From Theocolax elegans (taxonomy: Eukaryota > Arthropoda > Insecta > Hymenoptera > Cerocephalidae): a stretch of DNA of 64,000 nt. Positions within the stretch are counted from its first letter, which is position 1; each line of letters starts with the position of its first letter. The notes under the pieces were generated by a model. It searched no databases. It was not told the origin of the DNA and saw nothing but the letters and a program-made list of their open reading frames with translations. Where the stretch lies: positions 5,297,125 through 5,361,124 of the forward strand of contig CM047429.1 in the NCBI GenBank assembly GCA_026168455.1, written 5' to 3'. This document shows, in pieces, positions 1 through 11,018 of this stretch. The position numbers were made by a program, and so were the translations under genes.

Positions 1-1200
1 ACAATATTTTCCGTTCGACCCACGAAATACGCGTCTCGCGGATTAAGCGTTTATTTTATGAATTAACGGCTGCAATCTTTAATAAAGATCTATTTCCGGT
101 TTTAATTACTTTAGTTTATCAAACTGACAGTCCCACATATGCCGTACTTTATACCCGACCTCACGCATTTTCCTGAGTTTAATTTATGTATTTTCGAGTG
201 GCCTACAATAGTTGTCTGCCGCGCGATTTTGAAAAACACGTTAGGTATCCGTGAGTGTCCCTGCAAATTCGAATACAGTTCCTTTCTGCTCCGAAATTGC
301 AGATGGTAAATACCCTTCAGCAAAAAAACCCTCTTAATCTAAACTCGTGCGACCTACCAGCGTGAATAATTTTATAGCTAATTTCTCCCTCGCACTAGAG
401 AAGTCATTCGATGGCTTTTTGTGAATGAGTATTGTATCTCCTGTATCCATTAGGTGGTAATATACCTATGGTATTAACTTTCAATAATTGTTTTCGGTAC
501 AGCAGCAAGCAGGCACTAGCAATCGTAATAGCTTCTGTTAATGGGCATATATCCGTGATGTCTGAAAAAATTTGTTTAAATGCCAAGCATGCGTGACTTA
601 ATATTTCGACATCCATATTGTAATATTCTAATATTTCGCGCTTGAAATCAATAACGGCGTCTCTTGCATTTTCTACATTGTACCACTCGTTAAATTCTTC
701 ACCTGTATAATTTTTTTTTCTAAAGTGTTAAGCAAATGTGGAAGGACCCCTTTTTTTAACTTGGCGGTAACCCAAATGTTTTTGGTAAGACATGAGCTTT
801 ATTTGAAAATAATCCAAACTATCGATAAAGCTAGTTTTACCAATCTGAATTTAAATAACATTGGGTAAAACATTTTCACGATGCTGAACTAATTCACGCA
901 GGATAAATTGTGCGTCGACACCACGAGCATTATAAGCAATGCAACAATTTTCTGAAATACTGTCTTTTCTCGCAAGTACAAGTCCGTAAATTCTTTGATC
1001 GGGTTCTCCCAAAAAATATGTTCACGCGTTCCACATGTGGTGTAAATATCTATAATATTATCCTTATCCAAGCAGTCTGTGCAAACGTGGTGCGCAACGC
1101 TTAAAGTTGGAACGTGCAAACGAGTAATTTCATGATTGCGGTATGAGGTATCTTATCATGTCTCAAAATCATAAAAACATATTGTCGAATGTGGTTTACA
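1..1200 (-). pseudogene. Polinton/Maverick family-B DNA polymerase fragment
   Basis: Broken remains of a protein-primed family-B DNA polymerase of Polinton (Maverick) type, read on the minus strand from about 1200 down to the window edge. Pieces in order are an exonuclease-like FYDFET motif near 1170, a Cys-pair segment (HVCTDCLD), a second exonuclease-like segment with NARGVDAQFIL near 930, FIDSLDYF near 820, DVEILSHACLAFKQIF near 600-560, TIGILPPNGY near 460, an MREVGYKVRHMWDCQF-like block near 130 and a weak match near 40 to the block that follows it in these polymerases. The order matches the exonuclease and early polymerase part of these enzymes. Several frameshifts and stops break it, so it cannot be functional. 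It may continue to the left. No Polinton integrase, capsid or terminal repeat is seen here. Family assignment is by recognised motif order; it was not tested by search. Confidence 0.72.
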
Positions 1201-1392
1201 ATGTGTAATCTAGTACTTTAAAATTAAATATTAAAGCTTGAAATAAGCTTTGATATTGCTTATGATAAATTAAATATTAATATTGTTCTTGAATTTGTGA
1301 CGTTGTAGTTGGTCTACAAGTCACATTAAATAAAAAGTTAATAATTAACAAATGTATAGCACCAACGAAGCTAACTATGCGAAGTAAGCGTG
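1201..1392. other. AT-rich spacer
   Basis: AT-rich sequence between the Polinton relic and the piggyBac fragment. No gene, RNA or clear repeat is visible. Confidence 0.4.
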
Positions 1393-1830
1393 CTATACTA
1401 AAAACTTATACACATATGCGAATGTGTAAAATAATAGAAGCTTACTATGCAAAGTAAGCATGTTCAGTACCAAGTAGAGGAGGTACGACTCGTAATACCT
1501 CACATTAGCACATACACACACACTGCTCCGTTGATCCAGCATGTAAGCACACTTATCAGTAAGATCAAGTTTCAATAACGATCGAACAATTTGTAATCGA
1601 AAGGATATGAAGAATATAGGCTCTTTATTTCTCATTTTATGTAAAGAATGAGCATTAGATAAACATAAATCAAAAAGGTGAAAAAAAAGCTTGCGATACC
1701 ATTTCAGTGTTTTTCGCACTAATTCTGTTATAGACAATTGTCTATCAATATTATCAATACTACCCATATTATTATTGTAGTCTTCGCGTTTAACTCTAAC
1801 TAATAAGTCATTGGCTAAATGTTATGGTTT
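1393..1830 (-). pseudogene. piggyBac transposase catalytic-domain fragment
   Basis: An open stretch whose first half matches the end of the piggyBac (DDE_Tnp_1_7) catalytic domain. It contains the motif around the third catalytic Asp (DYNNNMGSIDNID, about 1740-1780), followed by WYRKLFFHLFDLCLSNAH, the usual KKWW/FFHLLDLAIVNA-like block. Upstream catalytic segments and both transposon ends are missing, and the reading past about 1560 no longer resembles the family. It differs from the piggyBac copy at 2186-6550 in sequence, so it is a different and older insertion. It directly abuts the start of the recognisable Penelope RT. Confidence 0.7.
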
Positions 1831-2185
1831 ACCGAAAATTCATAAAGAAATGTTCCTTTAAGGCCAATACTGTCTACTGCTGGATCACTAACTGAATTTT
1901 AATCTAAACAATTTTATAAGGTCCTCTCAAATTGTATAAAAAAACCACAATCCCATGTAAAGAATAATTTCAAGTTAATTGAAAGAATGAAAGACGTAAA
2001 TATACTGAAAGGTTTTTTACTTATTATTGTAGATGTTGAATCTTTGTTTACAAATGTAGGCAGTTTTTAATAAGAAAAAGTATTGACAAAAGATATAATC
2101 AAATTACGTCAAAATCGAAAATTCCAATTGAGGAAATAATTAACGCTCCCAATTTTCTTATGAACAACACAGATTTTCAGTTTAA
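1812..2185 (+). pseudogene. Penelope-like reverse transcriptase, 5' part
   Basis: Degenerate coding sequence of a Penelope-like element. Visible blocks are YGLPKIHKE near 1820-1850, a frameshifted PLRPIVS-like stretch near 1860, and VDVESLFTNV near 2030-2060, the family's first catalytic block. After these comes an IPIEEIINAPNFLMNNTDFQFN segment ending at the TTAA at 2182-2185. The reading resumes at 6551 after the inserted piggyBac-like transposon: joining across the single TTAA puts the two halves back in the same order and frame. At least two frameshifts or stops occur in this part, so the element was decaying independently of the insertion. No 5' boundary was identified. Confidence 0.75.
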
Positions 2186-2224
2186 CCCTTTTCGGCATAC
2201 AATTTTCTATTGACTATTCTGGCT

Positions 2225-2315
2225 TGAAATTTCTTACACGTGAGTTTTCGGTGTCACTGAATATGATTCTACAGTAAGAATTTTCATTTTTTCAAATCCA
2301 AGATGCACTGAAAAA
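2225..2315. repeat. Left subterminal copy of the piggyBac iterated repeat
   Basis: This block (GTGAGTTTTCGGTGTCACTG, then a CTACAGTAAGAATTTTCATT-like run) is an inverted, diverged match to the units repeated at 5860-6310. It lies about 40 bp inside the left end, so the element carries subterminal inverted repeats as well as its short termini. Confidence 0.6.
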
Positions 2316-2639
2316 AATTTTTACATGCCACGTACCCAAAAATTTGAAATAAGTGATGTAAACTTATAATAGAAATGAAATAATACAAAGTTTAATGCCC
2401 GTTATTACCAAACTGGTTATCCCTTGATCCAAGTACACATTGACTTCAAGTGTACCGTTAAATGGAAATCACACATGAAAAACTTGTACTTATTTAATAT
2501 TGACAGTATTTAGGAATCGCATAAATCGACGATTGTTAATGCCACATACCACAGTAATTATGAAAAGGTGTCTATTATTGACATACTAAATGCCATTACA
2601 TAATGGAAACTTAGAATTTCAGTTCTTGGTAAATGAGAT

Positions 2640-3420
2640 TGCAACGTTGTGCACGTGAAGCACCCAAGCTCGGAATGTTACTTGCAAAAAAGACATTGGC
2701 AAATGTGATTACAACTTTGCGCGCATGAGACGCCCAACATTGGAATGAATGTATGTAAGTGATACATTGAAACCACATAATTCAATGAATTGCAAATCTC
2801 ATTAACAAAAAATATTTGAAATTATTAATTTTTATACAAAAACAAATTTTAATAATAATTGATTGTGTATATTATATATAATATTGCAATGCTTAATTAA
2901 TTAATATACAATTAATTTTAATAATTTATAATGCATGTGAATAAAGTATAGATGTATTACTAATATTAATTTTTTCAACAACGGGCCGAAACTGCCACTT
3001 TCGCTCCCTGCGCCCGAATCGCGAAATTGCAATTTCGGCCTCGTTGTTGAAAAAAATAGTGTACACCCCACGGGAGGTAAAATGGCGAGCAGGGTATGAC
3101 TGTAAATGCTATATTCCATTGCTTGGGCGTCTCGCGGGCAAAACATCGAAATTTTAGATTGCTATAAAAATTATGCACGTGAGGATATCAAAATCTTTGA
3201 GATCTCTTATATAAAATGGCTAGAATGCGACTTTTACACTTAACTTGGGAAAATATTATTGCGATATTTTTTTCCTACGAAACGGGAAGTAACCAATTTT
3301 ATGCATATAATAAGCAATGTATAGCTGTAAATGCCGTGTTCCATTGCTTGGGCGTCTCACGTGCAGAACATTGGAACCTCCGATTACTATATATATACTG
3401 CACGCAAAGTCACCAAAAGT
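2640..3420. repeat. Dispersed GAGACGCCCAAG-type modules
   Basis: A short module near GCGAGACGCCCAAGCAATGG occurs at least four times inside the left part of the piggyBac-like element: forward near 2650 and 2720, inverted near 3120 and 3345. Spacings are irregular. It may be an internal binding-site array or the remains of a nested palindromic insertion. Confidence 0.5.
2969..3056. repeat. 88-bp hairpin
   Basis: TTTTTTCAACAACGGGCCGAAA and its near complement TTTCGGCC-TCGTTGTTGAAAAA enclose about 40 bp of GC-rich loop. It is a small palindromic insertion or a structural element within the piggyBac-like transposon. Confidence 0.6.
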
Positions 3421-3726
3421 TGAACGTTGCTTGTCCATCTTTGAGACCTATTACTTAAGATAGCTTATCATGTAACATTTACAGTACCTTGGAATCGTAG
3501 CATTGCAAAATTTTTTTCAGTGTGGCGGATAAAAGTCATAGAAGTAGCACATTTTTAGCTAGAAATGGGTACACGGGGGTTTTTGGAGTCAGTGAGTTTG
3601 CATTTTATATCAAATTCTTTATTTTTGTAAATAAATTGATAAAGAAAAAGAGCCGCACTCTACCGAACCCGGAGACACGAACGAGGACGTGGCGGTTATA
3701 GTCTCCATTTTTTTGTTTTCTTTTTT

Positions 3727-5416
3727 TTATTTTTTTTGTTTTTTTTTTTGTTTTTTTGTTTTGTTTTTTGTATTTGATACTTTTATTTGCATTTTTTGAT
3801 TTCCGTTTTTTGTTATTATTTTGTTTATTATTTTTTTACGCATGATATTTTGAAAAACAGTTTCTTGTTGGTTGTCAGCATAAATCAACGTTACATGTAC
3901 TGCAAATCCATTGACTTTTTTTTCGTTTTCTTTTGTACTACAAAGTCCACACCTCTTTTTCTTTTCAAAATATGATGGCATGTGGGCTGCCTGAGACTGT
4001 CTTTTTTCAATAGATATTCGGGGTTTATGTGTACTGATAAACGTAGTTTCACGCTTTCTTCCTTTTTTAGGCGATATTTTGTGAGCAACCAAACCATCAA
4101 CTAATGCCAATCTAACTTTTTTCAAGGTCATAATCTCATCTTTGCTTATTTTTTTAAAAATAATAAAAGAGTTTACAATTGAAAGATCAACAAAATGCCA
4201 GAATAATCTCAGCCACCATTTCTTAGACTTTCGATCTATTTTATACGTTAATATCAAGTGATCCGCCTTATCGACAAATCCCATATATTTGTTGTAATCA
4301 GAACACATAACTGGACAATCAATGAGATTCAATGAACCAACTTTTTACCTTCGATTTACTGTTGCCATTTCACAAGGGTTGTGGTAATTTGATAAAAAAT
4401 GAACTCCTTTTTTGTCCATCCATTTGATATAGCGCATATCAGTTTTGGAGGTTCGAAAGTCGTATTGTCCATGTTTCATTTGTTTGTCAGGAATATATAT
4501 ATTTTCTCCTTTAACGTATGTAAAAGATCGATACCCGTTAAAAATTTATCAAAGTATACATGATGATTCTTACCAACGAGTTCACGCGTCAGATCTTTAA
4601 CAACTCGTGCCCCTAAATTCTTTTCACGGTTATCTGTCTTACCTGTATAAACTTGGAATTCGCAAATGTAACCAGATTCATCTCCGCGAACCCATAATTT
4701 GCAACCCCGTTTTACTGGTTTAGCTGGCATGTATTGTTTCAGGCTACTTCAACCTTTAAATTTCACCATAGATTCATCTATGGACTGAAATTTGCTTGGT
4801 TTCCTGTATTTTTTAAAAGTTTCTTCTAATCTATCCAAAAGTGGTTTTAGTTTATACAACTTATCGAAACTTGGCTCACCCCTTTTTGGTTCAGTGCTAT
4901 TATCAGAAATATGAAGATTATTTAGACTAAATCCAAAGCGGACTACAGTCATAAATGAACTTATGAATAGGTCATGTAATTTCGAATCCAATGACCAATG
5001 ATCCCGATACGAAGGAAATTTCTTTACCCCCATCAAAATATAAATCCCTAAAAAAATTTTTAGTTCAGCTTTAGTTACAAGTGTAAAATTCTTTCCCTTT
5101 TGTTGAATGTAATTATTTACTGTTCAACTATAACATCCAGAAAGTCTTCAGGAAAGAGACTTAAAAATATGTCTCTTGGTGATCGTACGTTATCCGAGAT
5201 ATTTGGACCAAAATCAGCAGTAAAAGGACAGTCTGCTCTATTTAGTGGATTTTTTGTCCATTCTACATCATCAGAATCTGGTTAATTTTCACTTATATGT
5301 TTATCTTCATCTTCCTTATTATTTTCAACTTCTACACCCTCCTCGTCCTCTTCGTCGTTTGAATCCACAAGTCCATCCACAGACTCAGTATCACTCAAAA
5401 TATCAGCACTTTCCAT
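3727..5416 (-). pseudogene. piggyBac-like transposase, broken
   Basis: Minus-strand transposase of the 2186-6550 element. The likely start at 5416 opens an acidic N-terminus (MESADILSDTESVDG...). DDE-domain blocks follow: SIDESMVKFKG with the first catalytic Asp near 4770, NHHVYFDKFLT with the second near 4545, and DYNKYMGFVDKAD with the third near 4270, then WWLRLFWHFVDLSIVNSF. The C-terminus near 3950 has a short Cys motif (RCGLCSTKE) and a Lys-rich tail, as in the family's cysteine-rich domain. It is broken by frameshifts near 5280, 5040 and 4475-4335 and by a TGA near 4747, where the family has Arg in FKGR. All three catalytic acids remain, so decay is recent to moderate. Confidence 0.88.
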
Positions 5417-5859
5417 TTTGCAAAAATTATAATATTTTATAAATATAATGTGTATACTTTTTTTCAACAATGCTCCAAATATTAATAATAAGTAATGATT
5501 TCAAATGAGATGTCAATCAAAAACAGAATTTTGAGGATGTAGGATTTATTTTATATGAAAAAAAGATACTATTACGAATTATATTTTATGAATATTCTGT
5601 ACGTTTTTTTTCACAAATACTTCAAATATTACCGAATCAGTATAAACTTTTATTTCAAAATGATAATAATAAAATAATAATATAAAAACAAAATAATATT
5701 TCTTGTTATATAAATCTAGATGTGTCTAAAAATATAATGAATTCAGAGATTCATTTTACCCGAAAAGATACTTGAACAAAAACAGAAAAATCCACATTAT
5801 GAACTTTGAAGCAACACTCTTTGAAGCACACATTTTTCTAATGGCTATTTTTGAATGAA

Positions 5860-6310
5860 AATTTTTACTCGGGGGTTTTCGGGGCCGCTTACTATAAATC
5901 TGCAGTCAAAATATTCATTTTTGAAAATCTAAGATAGCGGATTCAAAATGGTGGAGGATATTTTATTAAAATCAATATTTCGCCCGATAAATAGTAACTT
6001 GAAGGGTTTCCAAAACCCCCGAGTTACTATTTTTTGGATAAACTATAGGTTTTAAAAACAGTTTTCTTCGACATATTGTATCCGCCATCTTATATTATTG
6101 AAAATGAAAATTCTAACTGCAGAATTGCAATCAGCGACCTCGAAAACCCCCAAGTTACTATTTTTAGGACAAAATATAGGGTTTTGAAAAAAATTTTTTT
6201 CCGCCATATTGTATCTGCCATGTTGGATTTTCACAAATGAAAATTCTGACTGCAGATTCGTATTCAGCGACCTCAGAAAGCCCTGAGTAAGAATTTTCAT
6301 AAAAATCGGA
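5860..6310. repeat. Right subterminal tandem blocks of the piggyBac-like element
   Basis: About three imperfect units of roughly 130-150 bp. Each holds a GAAAATTCTGACTGCAGA-like segment, a CAGCGACCTCGAAAACCCCC-like segment and a TCCGCCATATTGTATC-like segment. One diverged inverted copy is near the left end (2225-2315). Unit order and length vary. They may bind transposase or reflect local duplication. Confidence 0.65.
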
Positions 6311-6550
6311 TGATAAATAAGCTGAATAATGATTTTTTGCTGAAAAAATGACCTTTTTTTACTATTTGTTTATTTATAAAAATTTAACAACAAATAAAAT
6401 AACAATTTACGTTCAACAGTATTGTAGAGAAACACCTTAGCTATAATAAATACCTATAATCTCCTATGTATACGTATTATTCAAAGTTTTGTCAGGAAAA
6501 ATAGCTGATCAAAAAGGTTGGTCCTGGGAGACCCCCTGTGCCGCAAAGGG

Positions 6551-7500
6551 TTAACAATAAGTTTTTAAAACAGACTTATGGCCTACCGATGGGTGCAGCA
6601 ACGTCAGGATTATTTGCGGATATAGTAATGGAAGATTTAGAGACTGACTGTTTAAACAAATTAAGTTTTAAACCTACATTTTGTCACAGATATGTTGATG
6701 ACATATAAACCTGTATTCCTACCGATAAAATTTATGAAATGTTATTAATATTTAATTCCTATGATCAAAAATTGAAATTTACTTATGAGATAGAAGAGAA
6801 TAATAAAATAAGTTTCCTGGATACGTTATTAATTAAAAATGGTAATAAAATTATATTTGATTAGAACACAAAACTTACTTTTTCTGCACGGTTTTTAAAT
6901 TTCGAATCCTATATCGCAAAAAATTGCCATGGTCTACAACCTAATTGACAGAGCAACAAACTTTCAAATAAAAAATTTCGTCATAATAATATAAATAAAG
7001 TAAAAGAATACCTACTGAAAAACAACAATCCTTAACTTTTTATTAAAAAATGCATTAAAAAACGTCTTGCAGTCTTAAGTAACCAGCAAAATATTCAAAA
7101 CAGAAAAGACAATAATAATTATAAACAGGTCCTCACTTTACCATATTCTAAAAATCTTTATGAAAAAATGTCGATTAATTTAAAACATCACGGAATAAAA
7201 ACTATCCCATCTGCAGGAAATAAATTAAAAAATATCATAATTAAAGGTAAAGACAAAATAGATTGAAATACTATAAATTAAATTGTATTGACTGGAATGC
7301 TTCTTATGTTGAACAAACTAAGAGACCAGTTATCACACAAGTTAATGAACATAAAAAAGTAAGGATTCGGTTGTTTTTCAACATATACAGCATAATAATC
7401 ATAATTTGGATTGGCAGAATTTAAAAATTTTAGATAAAGAAGCGATCTATGGTAAAAGATTGGCATCCAAAATGGTACATATCAATTTACAAATAATTCC
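6551..7500 (+). pseudogene. Penelope-like RT (3' part) with GIY-YIG endonuclease
   Basis: Continuation of the Penelope-like element after the piggyBac insertion. The frame from 6553 gives KQTYGLPMGAATSGLFADI and then FCHRYVDDI near 6690-6710, the RT catalytic YVDD, with a stop directly after it. KISFLDTLLIKNGNKI follows near 6810-6850. The GIY-YIG endonuclease lies downstream: SYVEQTKRPVITQVNEHKK near 7300-7350 and, after a frameshift, LDWQNLKILDKEAIYGKRLA near 7400-7470, the conserved family C-terminus. Stops and frameshifts show it is dead. The 3' end is not defined. Confidence 0.82.
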
Positions 7501-8510
7501 ATAAACAAACAATAAAATTCAATTAAATTAAATAGACAGTAATCGGATATTATATTTAAAATGAAAACTCGTTAAATTAGCCGATCATATTATATACAAA
7601 GCCTGTACATCAACAGAAAAAATGTAAACATTACTTGCTCTCGATTTATTACTATATAAGTAGGTGCGATTTGTATATGTTTCATATATTATAGAAAATT
7701 TGCCTGGTGTATATAATATATCTATTTTGTCGTTTCCTCGTTCAGAACACTGGCACACAAAAAAAAAGTGGTCTGTTCAAGCAACCAGACCTATCTATCC
7801 TTATGTATTTTGACGCGCTAAATCCGAATCCGAGGTTGGTTATTATTAGATTCCACTATTTCCAGAACATGTACTTTAATAATTAAGCGTTCCAAGGAAT
7901 CGAAGCGTCTGCTGTTTAGAGCCTTAAGGGCTCTAACTTGGGACCATGGCATCTGATACCAAGAGAACGTTGTATTTTACCATTTGACATGTTGTGGTGT
8001 TTAGAGTTGAATTATACTGCATCAGCCTTTGAAACAGTAGCTCTGCGGATGTCCATCCCATCTATTCCATTTACCGACGGAGTAGGACCCTGCCGGGATT
8101 TTATGCCAGTAATAAACCTACCCAGCCAATCCGCGGACCATTAACCTTGCGTTATTATCACAAAGACTCTTAATCCACAGAAGGACACAGCAAACATTGG
8201 TAATTGTTCGAAAAGAAGAATATCCGTCTCCTCCAAACGCATTCCTGAAATATTTAAACCTTCTTGTAGTAAACTGTTTTAGGATATCCTGTCGTGGTTA
8301 CCACCTTCATCAAAGGGTCTTCACTCGTTTTGCTTTTTTGAGTTCTACACTATATTTTGGTTTTCAGTACTGTGCGTGATTGCATTCACATTTTAGCTAA
8401 TTTGTAGCCGTTTTTGAATGCGCAAATACTCATGCAAAATATTCTTCGTCCTTTTCCTCCCAATGGGAGTTAGCTGGTGAAGTTTCATCACACTTAAGGC
8501 CTATCATTTG
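7501..8510. other. No recognisable gene
   Basis: The first 250 bases are AT-rich and may be the Penelope 3' flank. From about 7770 composition becomes mixed, with short unrelated open frames on the plus strand that match nothing I recognise. Probably decayed repeat sequence. Confidence 0.35.
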
Positions 8511-9310
8511 TAACGTGGTATTCGCGTACCCGGTAATAATAATTAATTTTAATAATTATCAATTAACCGTTGGGCCGCGTTGCCCAATACCGCGTACACA
8601 ATTTATTTGTTTCAAGCAGCAAAATGCTGGCAAGTATTGCTAGGAACACGTTCGCTGGGACGCACGGTGTGAAGCATTCGAGCAATCCTCCTTGCCTCGA
8701 TCGCGATCTCAATTAAATACTTACTATGTCGGCGGGAGCGGGGAGAACACAATAAGTACAAATTAATTGATCAATATAAAAATAATATATTTATTTTAAT
8801 TCAATTAAAAAGATTGGCCATCCTGGCCTCATGTCGCGACAATATTAAAGCGCGCGGGCGGAAATGTCAGTAGTCAACCGGATCGAGATACTCGCTTGCG
8901 GTTGACTTTGCCCTATATCCGATGTTCAGGTACCGCGTACCCGAACACACTCTCGAGGTCTCTCACACACATACACTCGGGTAGTAGGGGGGTCGCGGTA
9001 GTATAAATCTACTTACCGGGTTGCGCCCGGTAGATAGCCCAGCCGAATCTTGCTCCTCGGCGACCTCCTCGGCAGAGTACATACTCCCGCAAACCTCGCT
9101 TGTACTCGCCCACGACCCTGACCTAAATTACTACACAAATACACGAGCACTCGTATACACACGAGACACTGGTGCCCGACCGGAGCCGCGTACTCGACCT
9201 TGCTTCGGCAAAACCGTGTTCAGGGTCTCGTCACTAGTCCTAGCTGCGTGGGTACCCTCGACTCACCGAGCGATACTCCCGGTTAAAGTTACTGATTCGC
9301 CATGATCGGC
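8511..9310. other. GC-richer unidentified segment, possible LTR relic
   Basis: This segment is distinctly GC-richer than its surroundings. It begins with TGTAACG, a form common at insect Ty3/gypsy LTR starts, and holds repeated TACCGCGTACCCG-like words near 8530, 8590 and 8930. A TATAAA-like box sits near 9002. I could not find a second LTR, a primer-binding site or adjoining gag/pol, so the LTR idea is weak. The 94-codon plus-strand open frame at 9021-9305 has no family resemblance. Confidence 0.3.
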
Positions 9311-10295
9311 GAACAGTTATTCACTAACTAGACGATCGCCTAATTTTTCCAAAAAAGGGATGAAAGTGGACACTCTCGCGCTCTCATCCCAACGTATTGT
9401 CGCACGCATAATTGTACACTCGTAATGAAATAAACAAGTGTCGTCGGTTGGCCTTGACATACCAAAGGCTCTGACGACTTACAATTAGTGAATTTAAATA
9501 TTCTATTCGTCGTGAATAGATCGTATGAGGATTTCCGTCACACATTCTTCCTGCCAATACTTTCCGCCAACGGTTTTTCTCTGCATAGCGTCTGCCTACA
9601 TTGCTTTTTCTTTCACTGGTATCCATTAGCGTTACAAAAAAAAACCGAGCTAGATCGATGCCTAGCGCATCAATCGTTGCCGCCGTACCTCGTTTCTGGC
9701 ATACCGGCGGTCGTCCATGTCACGTCGTTTGTTGCTTTCTAACTTCTGTTTCATACCTTCGACTGTGACGGTTATTTGGACTACAGAACATTACAAGTTC
9801 GCTTTAGCCTTTCCCTGCTCTTGTGATTATGCATTACTCATTTGTTCTTATTTATTGCTTCGGTTTTATTTTTTATTTTTTGTTTTTTGATTTTTCCTCT
9901 TCTCTTCCTTTCTCTTCTTTTTTCTCTCTTCCTTTTCTTTTTATTTACCTACTCTAAAAGAAGGAGTTCCTACCTACTCTCTCACTCACCCTTCCTTTCA
10001 TTCTGAGGTTTTACATTCATCCTTTCCTTTCGCTCAACTTTCATTCCACAAAACCCTTGTTTCCCTATCCGGAATTTTAGTCATTACTTTTGTTAGTATA
10101 ACGTCTCTATCTATCTTGATTACCTCTGTTCTACTACCACTGTTAGTGCGACATTTATTAGTGCGACTTTCGATTTTTAACCTATCTACTATCTTCCGTC
10201 TTTCACTTATTCAGTTTCTCCCTCTGCTCACTTATGCTTTTCCTTTCTCTCTACCCTATATCTATTTCTGGAAGATTAACTGTACCTACTTCTAT
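9311..10295 (-). other. Probable 3' untranslated tail of the R1-like element
   Basis: Lies downstream (minus strand) of the R1-like open frames. It contains a long pyrimidine-rich tract on the plus strand (9840-9960), purine-rich in the sense direction, typical of a non-LTR 3' tail. The exact 3' end and target duplication were not found. The part below about 9770 may belong to another repeat. Confidence 0.4.
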
Positions 10296-10298
10296 CAT

Positions 10299-10949
10299 TC
10301 ACACTTCGTCTTGCTCTGATCCTACTACTTCTGCTATTGTCGCGGTTAAAGCCAAGTCTTTTTCTAGGTCTTCGGTAGCACTTTTTACAAGCATAATGTC
10401 TTTAACCATCATGGTTAATTTGTCTATGCCCTCTTTGGTCGTCATCATCCTTTTCGTGTTTCTAGCTGCTTCTTCCATATCCTGTACATATTTATGCCGT
10501 ATTGTTTCGTACTTCACACATGTCCATAAGGCGTGTTCAGGGGTGTCTGCCTCTCCACAGCTGCATAGGTCGGACTCTACAAAATTAAATCTTTCCTAGA
10601 AGATTGGACCATGTCCACGGAGTATTTGGATTAGCCATTTACTCGGTCTAAACCTAAACTTTGCTAGTCTTTCTTCTATGCTAAATAAAACCTCATATGT
10701 GCGTCTTCCTTTTATCGTATTGTCCCATCTCAGCTGCCATTCCTTCCTTATTTCCTGGTTTAGCTTTTCTATCGACAATTTTCTTTCTCTTCGTGTGCCC
10801 CTTTCTGCTAGTCTTTCCTCCGAATGGACTGTGAAATTTTTATATCGGTATTCTTTTCCTTTCCTTATGCAATATAATCCGATCCTTCTCTCACATTCTA
10901 AGTCAATCTGTAGGTGGCCCGTGATTGTCGTAATAGATTCAGTCGACAT
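10299..10949 (-). pseudogene. R1-like C-terminal domain with Cys/His knuckle
   Basis: End of the R1-like polyprotein in two frames. Residues such as WQLRWDNTIKGRRTYEVL (near 10720) and KWLIQILRGHGPIF (near 10620) match the post-RT domain. The sequence around 10580-10530 reads CSCGEADTPEHALWTC, the terminal zinc-knuckle-like motif typical of R1 and relatives. A frameshift near 10600 separates the two. The last 70 codons (10517-10299) form a charged, probably helical tail. Confidence 0.78.
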
Positions 10950-11018
10950 GGTTCTGTATGTTTTGTGGTTTTCATCAAGGTATATCTTTGCGACATTATG
11001 AGTTTCTTTTTCTGGACA

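Larger units (their letters stand above)
2186..6550. mobile_element. piggyBac-like DNA transposon (4.4 kb) in a TTAA target
   Basis: A complete but inactive piggyBac-type element. It has imperfect terminal inverted repeats, CCCTTTTCGGCAT at 2186 and the complement of CCCTTTGCGGCAC ending at 6550, flanked by TTAA at 2182-2185 and 6551-6554. The target is the reverse transcriptase of a Penelope-like element, and removing the insertion with one TTAA restores its reading. The transposase (about 3727-5416) lies on the minus strand and is broken. About 1.5 kb and 1.1 kb of repeat-rich subterminal DNA flank it, including a hairpin at 2969-3056 and iterated blocks at 5860-6310. Superfamily and ends are well supported. 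The element is clearly not autonomous now. Confidence 0.9.

Noticed and set aside
9021..9305. 94-codon plus-strand ORF
   Set aside because: Lies in a GC-rich, stop-poor stretch. No recognisable motif, and the region looks like repeat or LTR-like DNA.
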